A DNA stretch of 64,000 nt. It comes from Anaerocolumna jejuensis DSM 15929 (GTDB lineage Bacteria; Bacillota; Clostridia; Lachnospirales; Lachnospiraceae). Shown here one piece after another: positions 19,134-27,387 of the stretch (its first letter is position 1; every line of letters begins with the position of its first letter). The stretch is from NCBI RefSeq assembly GCF_900142215.1, contig NZ_FRAC01000018.1, positions 75,419 to 139,418 on the forward strand. Direction: 5' to 3'. The notes beneath the pieces are model-generated. The model saw only the letters and a program-made list of their open reading frames with translations, had not been told where the DNA came from and made no database searches. The translations under genes were made by a program, and so were the position numbers.

Positions 19134-20712
19134 CTGCTTCACCCCCAATATTCAAAACCTTGCTGCGGTATTCGCTTGGGTTCATTCCTGTTTGATTGCG
19201 AAACAACTTTGAAAAATAACGAGATGTTTTGTAGCTTAAATACTCACTTACCTGATAGGTCTTGTACTTAGGATCACGAAGAAGCTCTATCGCCTTATCA
19301 ATTTTCATTCTGGTAACATATTGTGAAAAGTTTTCGCCTGTTTGTTTTTTAAAAAGCCTGCTCAGATGTGCCGTACTGATGTAAAGCTGGTTGGCTGTTT
19401 CTTCCTGGGAAATATCTTGTGTGATATTGTCTTGTATATACTGCCTCGCCTTATTAATCAGGCTGCCTGTGTCAAATTCATTGGTTTTGGAGCCAGCGAG
19501 CTTGATTTTATCGAAAATCCTGTCACAATACATTCTTGTCTCATCACCATTATTCAGTGCAATGATACCGCTGTAATTCAGATAGGGCTGGATTGCGTTC
19601 CATAGTTCTATGTTTACACTTTTTATCACTTCATTAATGGTAGAAAATATATCCACAATAAAATTATTCCGATAAATTATATCGGAGTTTTTCAATTCAT
19701 CTAAAATGTTATGGAAAATTTTTTGGGCAGTGGAAATATTTCCAATGCTGATATTGGATATAATGAGCTTCTTTTGTTCCTGGAGATGGAGAATTCCTGA
19801 TTTAACACGTAAATGACTGCTCAGTATCGTTTCACGATACTCTATAACTTCAAAAATACTGCCAAATATCTTCTTTATCTCAAATTTTGCCTGAAAATTA
19901 AAGGTTGTTGTTAATTCATATACAAACTGCTCGAATTCCTCCCCGCAAATCTTCCCGGCGTTGTCATTTGAATAGGAGACATCCGATAATATACCGAATA
20001 TTTCAAATAACTCTTCTGATTTATATACTATATGAAAAAATATTTTGCTATTGTAGATATTCATAAAATTGGTTACATTGATTTCAAATTGATCAAAATT
20101 ATATTTCCAGGTAGAGTCCATAAAATTCGCATAATCTGTTATAATTATATCTGCCAGAATACAACAGCTGCACTCCAAGTTTATCTGCGGATATAAAATA
20201 GACATACGGTTTGTAATTAATTCTTTATTGTCAACAACGCCTAAAATAAGATCACTGAAAAAGCGCTCTTTTAGTATAGGCAGTGCTTCCTCTAAACGGG
20301 CTTTTTCCGCTTGTTCTGTTTCATTTTGTTTTGACTTTTCATCAAGGTTTTTCTTGATTTTCTCAAAAGCTTCTTTCAGATTTTTTACATTAGTAGGCTT
20401 TAATAAATAGTCCTCTACTCCGTATTTCATCCCTTGCAGGGCTAATTCAAATTCTTTATGCCCGCTAATAAACACGACTTTTGTATAAATAGAATTATCA
20501 TATACATACTTTGCAACATCGATGCCGGAGAGATGGAGCATTTTAATGTCCGTTAGAATCACATCAGCAGTCATGTATTCAAGGTACTCAACAATCTCCT
20601 GACCGTCTGAAAGCACTCCTGCAATTTCAAAGCCTAATTCACTCCAATTGATTATCTTTGATAACCCATCGCGTATGATTTTCTCGTCATCTGCTATGAC
20701 TAACTTGTACAT
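19120..20712 (-). CDS. YesN-type response regulator with AraC DNA-binding domain
   Basis: Transcription factor of about 530 aa. The receiver domain has DDE at residues 8-10, phospho-acceptor D55 in ILTDIKM and K in LLKPTNVK. A coiled-coil linker and a long central region of unknown structure follow. The C-terminal AraC domain (about 430-525) has two helix-turn-helix units, with EETANQLYISTAHLSRLFKK and the signature ending in FRNQTGMNPSEYR. The start is taken at ATG 20712 behind GGGGGATAGG; an upstream in-frame ATG is less well placed. The likely targets are the shared motifs at 20766-20792 (own promoter) and 17249-17275 (importer). Confidence 0.92.
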   Translation of the reverse strand: MYKLVIADDEKIIRDGLSKIINWSELGFEIAGVLSDGQEIVEYLEYMTADVILTDIKMLHLSGIDVAKYVYDNSIYTKVVFISGHKEFELALQGMKYGVEDYLLKPTNVKNLKEAFEKIKKNLDEKSKQNETEQAEKARLEEALPILKERFFSDLILGVVDNKELITNRMSILYPQINLECSCCILADIIITDYANFMDSTWKYNFDQFEINVTNFMNIYNSKIFFHIVYKSEELFEIFGILSDVSYSNDNAGKICGEEFEQFVYELTTTFNFQAKFEIKKIFGSIFEVIEYRETILSSHLRVKSGILHLQEQKKLIISNISIGNISTAQKIFHNILDELKNSDIIYRNNFIVDIFSTINEVIKSVNIELWNAIQPYLNYSGIIALNNGDETRMYCDRIFDKIKLAGSKTNEFDTGSLINKARQYIQDNITQDISQEETANQLYISTAHLSRLFKKQTGENFSQYVTRMKIDKAIELLRDPKYKTYQVSEYLSYKTSRYFSKLFRNQTGMNPSEYRSKVLNIGGEADDEV

Positions 20713-20765
20713 TTTCCTATCCCCCATTATAATGCTATTTTACTGCAAACTCCAACAAATTCATA

Positions 20766-20792
20766 TGTAACGATTTTGATATTTACTGTTAC
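20766..20792 (-). promoter_or_regulatory. Candidate YesN operator, autoregulatory copy
   Basis: 27-bp stretch beginning TGTAACGATTTTGATATT and ending CTGTTAC, 23/27 identical to 17249-17275. It lies 54-80 bp upstream of the regulator start. The ends TGTAAC and GTTAC form a partial dyad. Confidence 0.6.
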
Positions 20793-20933
20793 AAATCTAT
20801 CTCTTTCGTTTAAAGATGGTTATTACTTAATCAAGCCAGCTATTCTTGACATTAATTATACACTATAGTTAGCTGTCAAGAAACGGATAATTATGTATTT
20901 TGCCTGAAAATATATGTATTTCATTAGTCTTAT

Positions 20934-20967
20934 GGCAGCATTCTGAAATTTATTGCTTAATGCTGCC
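20934..20967. repeat. Stem-loop in the 20713-21139 intergenic region
   Basis: GGCAGCATT pairs exactly with AATGCTGCC around a 16-nt loop. No T-run follows, and neither neighbouring gene reads into it. The remaining ~427-bp spacer is AT-rich and holds promoters on both sides but no further coding sequence that I can see. Confidence 0.45.
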
Positions 20968-21033
20968 TTAATCCGCCCCGCAGAGCAATGGTACACTAAG
21001 ATTTCCTTAAAAGGCTGTCTCAAAAAAATAATA

Positions 21034-21063
21034 TTGACTTCTCCACTTTTTTTATTATATAAT
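21034..21063 (+). promoter_or_regulatory. Sigma-A-like promoter of small secreted protein
   Basis: TTGACT at 21034-21039, an 18-bp spacer, and TATAAT at 21058-21063, about 75 bp upstream of the 21140 start. Confidence 0.65.
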
Positions 21064-21139
21064 CAATCTGCCAAATTTTGTAAACCATAAATACAGGTAC
21101 GGAATCTAAAATCTTTAAAATATGAAAGGAGACTAAAAA

Positions 21140-21496
21140 ATGTTAAAAAACAACTATTTGAAAATCTTAAGCTTCTCTTTAATTCTTATACTTATGCTTT
21201 CATGCCCTGGTGTAAGCGCTTTCGCATCGGCACAAGATACCCCTGATGCTTACAAAGCAGTAACTGTTGACGTTAAAGTACCATTTAGTTGTTACGCTGG
21301 ACAAGAAACTATGGTAGTTAATCTTATAATAAGCTCTCGTCCAACTTACTCTTACGATGACGGCCAGTATAAGGGAACACTAAAAATAAATAGCTATAAT
21401 TGGACTACGAACTCTGAGCCTGGTCATCAGGTACCCGGTCCCTGCTACTTAACACTTGATATACAATATTTTGGAATCGCTACCCGTTATCAATAA
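21140..21496 (+). CDS. Small secreted protein of unknown function
   Basis: 118 aa with a clear signal peptide: KNNYLKI basic start, hydrophobic core about residues 8-20, and a cleavage site near AFASAQD. AAAGGAG lies 8 nt before the ATG and a good promoter lies upstream, so it is expressed on its own. The mature part is about 85 residues with two cysteines (in PFSCYAG and PGPCYL) and two short related pieces, YKGTLKI and YFGIATRY. These look like the Y-x-G-x-(L/V) strands seen in cell-surface beta-sandwich proteins. It may be the N-terminal stub of a longer surface protein, or a complete small one. I do not recognise a family. Confidence 0.7.
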   Translation: MLKNNYLKILSFSLILILMLSCPGVSAFASAQDTPDAYKAVTVDVKVPFSCYAGQETMVVNLIISSRPTYSYDDGQYKGTLKINSYNWTTNSEPGHQVPGPCYLTLDIQYFGIATRYQ

Positions 21497-21572
21497 GTAG
21501 ACTAACTTCCGTTTCCAGTACCTGTATTTAGGCTTTCTTTAACAACAATATATACCAATATGCAGAAATAAC

Positions 21573-21604
21573 AAAACCCACTAACCATTCAGATTAGCGG
21601 GTTT
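21573..21604. terminator. Bidirectional terminator between convergent genes
   Basis: AAACCC-A-CTAA pairs with TTAG-C-GGGTTT, one internal mismatch, with flanking A and T runs. It sits between the secreted-protein gene and the NmrA-type gene that converge here. Confidence 0.7.
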
Positions 21605-21609
21605 GTAAA

Positions 21610-22551
21610 TTAAACATCCAGTGAATGACGTTCTCCAATTTGGAAATCATCGAAATGTTCAAACATATATTTTACAGTCTTTGGCTTCTTTCCGGTTAGC
21701 TTATTGAAGTCATCCGTAAATTCGGCCATTTTATTAAGTCTGATTGCCTGTGCAAAAGTAACCATACCTTCTGATGAGAATGGAGCTTCGGAACCTTTCA
21801 GAAACTCACCCTCCGTTGTTCTTGGAACTCCCATTGCATCAAAGATCGCATAATTTTCTTCATCCGTTACTTCTTCATAACGGACATTATTTCCTGTTAC
21901 TTCATTACCGATGGAAACAAATTCCGATATGGTCATAAGTTCCGGTCCATTGATATTCAGAACAGCCTCATGGTAATTCTTTGATGCCAGAGCATATGCA
22001 ACTGCCATTGCACAGTCCTTACGGGAAATATAGGCCATCTTTCCGTCTCCCTGGCTGTTCTTCATAACGCCATCAATTTTTACGAAAGTAAAATAATTTG
22101 TCACCATCGCTTCCGCATATTGTGAATTACGAAGGAAAATGTAATCAAGTCCCTGTTCTTCAACATATTTTTCAGTATAAGCGTGGTCAATTTTTTCGAT
22201 GCTTGGGTTCATCTCGTCCGCTGCATTGACAAGAGAAGTATATATAATCTGTTTTACCCCTGCTTTTTTTGCAGCATCTATTACATTTTTGTGAGCAGCC
22301 TGTCTTTTTTTACCTACAAATGGCATTGAAATCAATGCTAACTTATCGGCACCTTCAAATGCCTTTACAAGACCTTCTGTAACATTAAAATTAGTAACTC
22401 TTGTTTCTACTCCCAGATTTTCATACTCTTTTAACGCATCCTGGTTATAACCACAGAAAATCAATTGATCCTTGCCTGCTATCTCCAGCAAATATTTAGC
22501 TGCCTGACCTCCTAAGTTACCATCAACACCTGTTAATAATAATTTTCCCAT
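21610..22551 (-). CDS. NmrA-like NAD(P)-dependent quinone oxidoreductase/reductase
   Basis: Soluble Rossmann-fold protein of 313 aa. The N-terminal nucleotide-binding stretch TGVDGNLGGQAA (GxxGxxG) is followed by a variable substrate domain; residues such as ISMPFVGKKRQAAHKNVIDA place it in the NmrA/QorB (atypical SDR) group. AAAGGTG precedes the ATG. It is downstream of the enoate-reductase-like gene (61-bp gap) and may share its transcript, suggesting a role in reducing quinone-like or enone-like compounds. The true substrate is unknown. Confidence 0.8.
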   Translation of the reverse strand: MGKLLLTGVDGNLGGQAAKYLLEIAGKDQLIFCGYNQDALKEYENLGVETRVTNFNVTEGLVKAFEGADKLALISMPFVGKKRQAAHKNVIDAAKKAGVKQIIYTSLVNAADEMNPSIEKIDHAYTEKYVEEQGLDYIFLRNSQYAEAMVTNYFTFVKIDGVMKNSQGDGKMAYISRKDCAMAVAYALASKNYHEAVLNINGPELMTISEFVSIGNEVTGNNVRYEEVTDEENYAIFDAMGVPRTTEGEFLKGSEAPFSSEGMVTFAQAIRLNKMAEFTDDFNKLTGKKPKTVKYMFEHFDDFQIGERHSLDV

Positions 22552-22611
22552 ATTCTTTGCACCTTTCCTTTTCTTACTATTATTATGTTAAATTAATTTT
22601 TATTTCATGCA

Positions 22612-24549
22612 CTATATCATATATCCTGCTTCATGCCCTGTATGAACTGCATTATATAATGTGCCCTGTCTTGTATTGCAATCGCCGATAGCGGCCACAT
22701 CTACTGCGGCATCCTGATACGCACCAACCAATTCGTCATTTGCCCGAACGCCAAAGGAAACTACCATACTGTCACAAGCTATGTTTACTTTTTCACCTGC
22801 TTCATTTTCAAATACGGCACCATTCTCATCCGTCTTTAACATTTTCAGACCGCCAAGCATTTTTACACCGGCGTCTTTTAACATATTAATAATGGCAATC
22901 TGATTAAATGTTGCTCCTCCCGATCCGAACCGATCTGTTGAAATCATGTCAACTAGAGTAACAGATTTACCCTGTCTGCTTTGCGCAAGAGCTGCTTCAC
23001 AGCCGGTTAGCCCTGCACCAATAATTAATACTTCATGACCGGTCTGTGCTATGCCATTTTCTACATCACCCACCCAAAAACTACGTTCATCCTCATGAAC
23101 AAAGGCCGGTATAATTGGCGCTGCTCCTATTGATACCAGAACTGTGTCGTAGCCTTCTGCTTTTATCATTTCAGGTGCAGCTTCGACTCCCAATTTGATT
23201 TCAATTCCATCCATCGACTGTACTGCACGGATTGACCATTCACAGTAGCTTTTAATATCTTTTTTGAATTCAGCTGCACCTGCCATATTCAGGACGCCTC
23301 CCAGGCAATCACTTTTTTCGTAAATGACTACTTGATGTCCTCGTGAGGCTGCAACTCTTGCAGCTTCTAACCCTGCTGCACCGCCGCCGATAATGGCTAC
23401 TCTTTTTTGTTTTTTGGGTTCTTTAATGGGCTGATACAAGGTTTCCATACCCATTTCAGCATTTACAGTACATCGTACTGGTGCAAGCTGGTAATGTGTT
23501 TTATGAATGCAGTTATTACATCGAATACATGGGCGTGTCTTCTCAGGCTCTCCATATTTTGCATTTTTCACCATATAGGGATCTGCCATTAGCCCTCTTG
23601 CCATAGAAACCATATCAATTTTCCCGGCCTTAATCGCTTCATCTGCTTGTTCTAAAGTGACAGAGCCAACTACAGTTACCGGGATATTTACTGCTGCCTT
23701 GATTTTTGCCGCATCTTCAAGATTAATACCATGATCAAAATAAATCGGCTGATTAATATAGGGTGCTAACTTTTGAATCGAGTGCATCCCTCTTGAAACA
23801 TGAAGTAAATCAATTTTGTCTGAAATAGACTGTGCAAATTCAATGACTTCCTCTAAAGTTGGTGAGCCTTCAATCATATCATTTGCATTGATTCGATACT
23901 CGATTGCCATCTTATTTCCAATTTTTGCACGAATAGCCTCCAGTAATTCATTTGTAAAACGAGCTCTGTTTTCCATAGACTGTGTGCCATACTCATCTGT
24001 TCTTTCATTGATTAGCTTTGATAAAAAACATCCTGGTAACTGTCCATGTGCACCATGGATCACTAAGCTGTCAAATCCACAGCGCATTGCTCTTTCAGCC
24101 GCATTGGCAAAATCTTCGATATAATCCTTTATTTGTTGCTTTGTAAGATACGTTGGGTCGATTTCAACAACAGGTTTTGCTGCATTTTTGTCACGATTTT
24201 CAAAGCCGCCTGCTTCTAAGTTTATCGCAAATAATTCCATTCCTATTTTACAGTTATACATATGAGTCATATCACATAACATAGATAACTCATTCACGAC
24301 AGATTCTTCGCCCATCCTCAGCAAATGTGTAATAAATGCCGGTAAATCTCTGTTTACCGTACCACATCCAATATTAATACAGGCACATCCACCTGAAACG
24401 ATTTCCCTGACCCATTCGATGAGCGCTTGATTTACCTGGCCATCCGCTGTTGCAAAGCTTGGCCATACAGGCGTAAATGAAACTCTGTTCTTTAATTTCA
24501 TTGGTCCTATCTGAATGGGCGCCAACACATGTTTATAATCAGTTTTCAT
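22612..24549 (-). CDS. 2-enoate reductase-like FMN/FAD/Fe-S oxidoreductase
   Basis: 645 aa, the standard length of the old yellow enzyme/2,4-dienoyl-CoA reductase/BaiCD group. The N-terminal TIM barrel binds FMN (about 1-330). A 4Fe-4S cluster loop has cysteines in RPCIRCNNCIHK plus a fourth in APVRCTVN. FAD and NAD domains follow, with IIGGGAAGLEAARVA and LIIGAGLTGCEAAL. Such enzymes reduce activated C=C bonds of enoates (cinnamate, bile-acid or fatty enoates) with NADH. Its promoter carries inverted CATAAGTTA motifs (24569-24708) that recur at the LysR gene, so it is probably the LysR target. The substrate cannot be assigned. Confidence 0.9.
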   Translation of the reverse strand: MKTDYKHVLAPIQIGPMKLKNRVSFTPVWPSFATADGQVNQALIEWVREIVSGGCACINIGCGTVNRDLPAFITHLLRMGEESVVNELSMLCDMTHMYNCKIGMELFAINLEAGGFENRDKNAAKPVVEIDPTYLTKQQIKDYIEDFANAAERAMRCGFDSLVIHGAHGQLPGCFLSKLINERTDEYGTQSMENRARFTNELLEAIRAKIGNKMAIEYRINANDMIEGSPTLEEVIEFAQSISDKIDLLHVSRGMHSIQKLAPYINQPIYFDHGINLEDAAKIKAAVNIPVTVVGSVTLEQADEAIKAGKIDMVSMARGLMADPYMVKNAKYGEPEKTRPCIRCNNCIHKTHYQLAPVRCTVNAEMGMETLYQPIKEPKKQKRVAIIGGGAAGLEAARVAASRGHQVVIYEKSDCLGGVLNMAGAAEFKKDIKSYCEWSIRAVQSMDGIEIKLGVEAAPEMIKAEGYDTVLVSIGAAPIIPAFVHEDERSFWVGDVENGIAQTGHEVLIIGAGLTGCEAALAQSRQGKSVTLVDMISTDRFGSGGATFNQIAIINMLKDAGVKMLGGLKMLKTDENGAVFENEAGEKVNIACDSMVVSFGVRANDELVGAYQDAAVDVAAIGDCNTRQGTLYNAVHTGHEAGYMI

Positions 24550-24568
24550 ACTATCTCCTTTTTGTTTG

Positions 24569-24708
24569 GTGTCATAAGTTAATCTCAGCTTTCACTTATG
24601 TATATTGGGGGTATAAAAATGCAACGAAGTCACTTTCCTGGAGCTGCGTGTATTTTTAACCACAAGTATACAGTCAATGAACATGAACATGGCATTAACT
24701 TATGACAC
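24569..24708 (-). promoter_or_regulatory. Inverted repeat pair, candidate LysR control region
   Basis: GTGTCATAAGTTAAT at 24569-24583 has an exact 15-bp reverse complement at 24694-24708. The two lie in the promoter region of the enoate-reductase-like gene (start 24549). The core CATAAGTTA recurs at 27122-27130 in front of the LysR regulator gene. The 110-bp spacing could allow looping; a small mobile repeat is the alternative. Confidence 0.5.
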
Positions 24709-24743
24709 TTGAATTATTCATTAATTCGTTGATTACGCTTCTT

Positions 24744-25955
24744 TTATTCCTTGTTTCCGGTTTCTGGAATCAAAATCCCAATAACTAAGGCAATTATCCA
24801 ACCCGCTCCCACTAAATAAAAATACCGGGTGAAGTCTACCGTCTTGCCTACGGTCGCTAAAGGTAAAATAATATAGGTTGGTAACAAAACACTGCCTAAC
24901 AGCTCAATTGTTGATGCAAATCCCATTCCTGTTCCTACAAACCTAGGACCGACTTCTTTAAATTTTATTGGCATTGATAAGAAAAATGGCATTAATGATG
25001 CAGCACAGAAACCAAATACAAAAAAGCAGAGATACGCGATTACTCCGGTCAAATGCCAGCCAAATGCATATCCTATTGCGCAAATTATTGTGAATGCAAT
25101 TATAAATGGCTTTACTTTTCCAACTCTTGCTGCAATCATAGGCATTACGATGGCTCCGGTCAAGTTTCCAAGACTAACGATAGAGGCTAAAACACCTGCA
25201 CCTGCTGCATCCATTCCTTTTGCTATAAGTGCTGAAGGAATCCAGATATTAAAGGCAACCTGGCATCCCAGAATAAAAAATAGACCAATTGCACATAGCC
25301 ACATATTTTTACTTGCAAAAACTGCTTTTATAGTCTCTGCAAAGCTTGGGGACTCCATAAAAGCAGCCTGTCCGTTTTCTTTATTTTCACGGCCAAGAAT
25401 AATCCAAAGCAGTAAGACAATGGCACACGAAATCCCCGATAGCCAGAAAGCGTTGTTCATCGATCCAATTAATGCAGTTGTAGATTGTGCAAAAAACTGC
25501 CCAACAGTGGATGCCGCTAAAAAGATTCCCATTGCGATGGAAATCATCGTTGGTTTCATCCACTGACTAAAAATCTTACCGCAGGTAACGTTGATTGCTA
25601 CCGCACCAAAGCCGGTTAAAAACATGGTCGCATAAAAGGTACTATTTGTTCCTGCAAAAATATGGCCAAGACCGCCAATGCATGAAATAATCATTCCGAT
25701 TGCTACAATGAGCTTAATACTAATTTTATCAGCCAAAATTCCAACAAGGATGCTTAAAGCAATTGCTGGTACCAATGGTGCGGTTACAAGAGAGGAGAAC
25801 TGCACCTCTGTTAAACCAAGCTTTGGAATTAATTCTCCAGCCACCATAGTTAATTGATATTGTGTCATTTGATAAGTAAACGCACCTAAAGCAAAGATGG
25901 CAAGAATAATCCACCCATAATTAATCTTTTGTTTTTGTTCCATCGTATCGTCCAT
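24744..25955 (-). CDS. MFS transporter (OxlT/oxalate-formate antiporter-like)
   Basis: Membrane carrier of 403 aa with twelve hydrophobic helices and a hydrophilic centre around residue 195 (GRENKENGQAA). The start ...NYGWIILAIFALGAFTYQMTQYQ and the loop LADKISIKLIVAIG fit carboxylate carriers of the major facilitator superfamily. It lies between the LysR gene and the enoate-reductase-like gene on the same strand, so it probably imports the unsaturated acid or exports its reduced product. The start may be ATG 25955 or the next ATG 12 bp later; neither has an ideal ribosome site. Confidence 0.85.
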   Translation of the reverse strand: MDDTMEQKQKINYGWIILAIFALGAFTYQMTQYQLTMVAGELIPKLGLTEVQFSSLVTAPLVPAIALSILVGILADKISIKLIVAIGMIISCIGGLGHIFAGTNSTFYATMFLTGFGAVAINVTCGKIFSQWMKPTMISIAMGIFLAASTVGQFFAQSTTALIGSMNNAFWLSGISCAIVLLLWIILGRENKENGQAAFMESPSFAETIKAVFASKNMWLCAIGLFFILGCQVAFNIWIPSALIAKGMDAAGAGVLASIVSLGNLTGAIVMPMIAARVGKVKPFIIAFTIICAIGYAFGWHLTGVIAYLCFFVFGFCAASLMPFFLSMPIKFKEVGPRFVGTGMGFASTIELLGSVLLPTYIILPLATVGKTVDFTRYFYLVGAGWIIALVIGILIPETGNKE

Positions 25956-26130
25956 ACCTTTCCATGCCCTGCATCTTCTTCAAGGGGAATATAGTGTACA
26001 CCGATCAATTGCACACACTCATTTTAAATATTTGTATATCCGAGTTCGAACTTCGTTTATATTTTAACAATATCAAAAGATTGATTTGCTGTCCAACAAT
26101 TAAAACCAATTAAGTAACAACAAAATGCAA

Positions 26131-26193
26131 TAACGGGGCTGTTGCAAAATGAAGCTCTGCGGAGTATAACTTCATTTTAGAACAGCCCCGTTA
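26131..26193. terminator. Long stem-loop after LysR gene
   Basis: TAACGGGGCTGTT at 26131-26143 pairs exactly with AACAGCCCCGTTA at 26181-26193; AAAATGAAG and CTTCATTTT lengthen the stem. Confidence 0.8.
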
Positions 26194-26205
26194 TAAAACT
26201 TATAA

Positions 26206-27087
26206 TCAATTTATTAGTTCCTCTTTTATTGTATCAATTAGCTTTGATAAGGATGGATTGTTCGTATTCTTTTTCCAATACGCCTTTACTTCAAATGGAA
26301 CTTCTTCTACATTCTGATCTATGAAAACTATTTTATTTGGATTAACAAAATTTTCGATTTCTGGTAAAAACGTAATCCCTACGTTAGTGCTTACCAGCAT
26401 TACAGCATCATCCATATTCTCTAACAGAAAAGAGCGGTTAAATTCCAACCCCGGATTTCCTTCATCATGATGACTTTCATATACCTCTTGCTGTTCCACA
26501 TTTTTATAATAAGAAATAATCGTTTCGCCTATAATGTCTTCTGGCGTTATCAATGACTTTGAAGCAAGGGGATGCTTTGTATTCACACACAATTTGGGTA
26601 ATTGCTCATAAATTTTTAATTGGTTCAATTCAATAGAATCCAAATAAAAGCAAAAGCCTAAATCAATGGTATTATTCAGGATATTATTTTTCATATCTTC
26701 ATAACTGCATTGAACAATACTAATCTGTGTCCTTGGGTATTTACTATGAAAATGAGCAATTACATTACTCATAACGTCCCGGTCTAACATACTAAAAAAG
26801 CCAAGTTTGATTACACCGTCAACACCTTGCGCGTACGCCTGTGTTTTCAGAATTGCATTATCATATAATCTTACCAATCGTTTCGCTTCTAAAAGAAATG
26901 TTTCACCAGCGATTGTCAGTTTTACTTCTTTTCTATCCCGGTCAAATAATCTGACACTCATCATTTCTTCTAAAGTAGCTATCTGCTGACTAACAGCAGT
27001 CTGGGATAGATACAATACTTTCGCTGCTTTCGAAAAGCTTTTAAGTCTGGCTACCTCTATAAAACACCGAATTCTTTTTAATTCCAT
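26206..27087 (-). CDS. LysR-type transcriptional regulator
   Basis: 293 aa. The N-terminal winged helix (MELKRIRCFIEVARLKSFSKA, then LSQTAVSQQIATLEE) is followed by a periplasmic-binding-like effector domain from about residue 90. It is the first gene of a same-strand run with the MFS carrier and the flavoenzyme, but a strong terminator separates it from them. A 13-bp palindrome CCATAAGTTATGG lies 34-46 bp upstream of its start and shares its core with the inverted repeats upstream of the flavoenzyme gene. It probably activates the flavoenzyme and limits itself. Confidence 0.92.
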   Translation of the reverse strand: MELKRIRCFIEVARLKSFSKAAKVLYLSQTAVSQQIATLEEMMSVRLFDRDRKEVKLTIAGETFLLEAKRLVRLYDNAILKTQAYAQGVDGVIKLGFFSMLDRDVMSNVIAHFHSKYPRTQISIVQCSYEDMKNNILNNTIDLGFCFYLDSIELNQLKIYEQLPKLCVNTKHPLASKSLITPEDIIGETIISYYKNVEQQEVYESHHDEGNPGLEFNRSFLLENMDDAVMLVSTNVGITFLPEIENFVNPNKIVFIDQNVEEVPFEVKAYWKKNTNNPSLSKLIDTIKEELIN

Positions 27088-27120
27088 GATAGCTCCTATA
27101 CTTTTATTTCTTTATAAACT

Positions 27121-27133
27121 CCATAAGTTATGG
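27121..27133 (-). promoter_or_regulatory. Palindrome, candidate LysR self-control site
   Basis: CCATAAGTTATGG is a near-perfect dyad with the core CATAAGTTA seen also at 24573-24583 and in inverse at 24694-24704. A related CATAAGTTTA lies at 27171-27180. Confidence 0.5.
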
Positions 27134-27175
27134 TTAGTTTCTGTAATTTTCATGCTTCGTGTTCTCACTTCATAA

Positions 27176-27217
27176 GTTTATCACTGTGTTAAGAAAAGGA
27201 CAATTATTTTTTAGTGG
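27176..27217. repeat. Dispersed repeat D, copy 1
   Basis: About 42 bp (GTTTATCACTGTGTTAAG..., then GGACAATTATTTTTTAGTGG) nearly identical to 60051-60091, 33 kb away. It is noncoding and lies in the spacer between the divergent LysR and WYL genes. Confidence 0.6.
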
Positions 27218-27332
27218 CTTAGTATGGAAATTAATATACAAATTTTCACACTAAGAATGTGCCTGCGAAATCCTCGGCCAAATCCTGTGGCGTGTTGAGA
27301 AGTCCCCTCACTGATAAAACATGACATCAATG

Positions 27333-27361
27333 TTGACATCCTCCTGTCATCATTCTATAAT
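27333..27361 (+). promoter_or_regulatory. Promoter with inverted repeat, WYL regulator gene
   Basis: TTGACA at 27333-27338, a 17-bp spacer and TATAAT at 27356-27361 form a consensus sigma-A promoter. Overlapping it is TGACA-TCCTCC-TGTCA (27334-27349), a dyad placed so that a bound repressor would block polymerase. A further GACAT half-site lies at 27323. Autoregulation by the WYL protein is the simplest reading. Confidence 0.65.
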
Positions 27362-27387
27362 TTAATAAAAAGTTTGAGGTGAACATT

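Noticed and set aside
25090..25566. 158-codon plus-strand open frame opposite the MFS gene
   Set aside because: Antisense shadow of a membrane protein; no ribosome site and composition typical of reversed hydrophobic codons.
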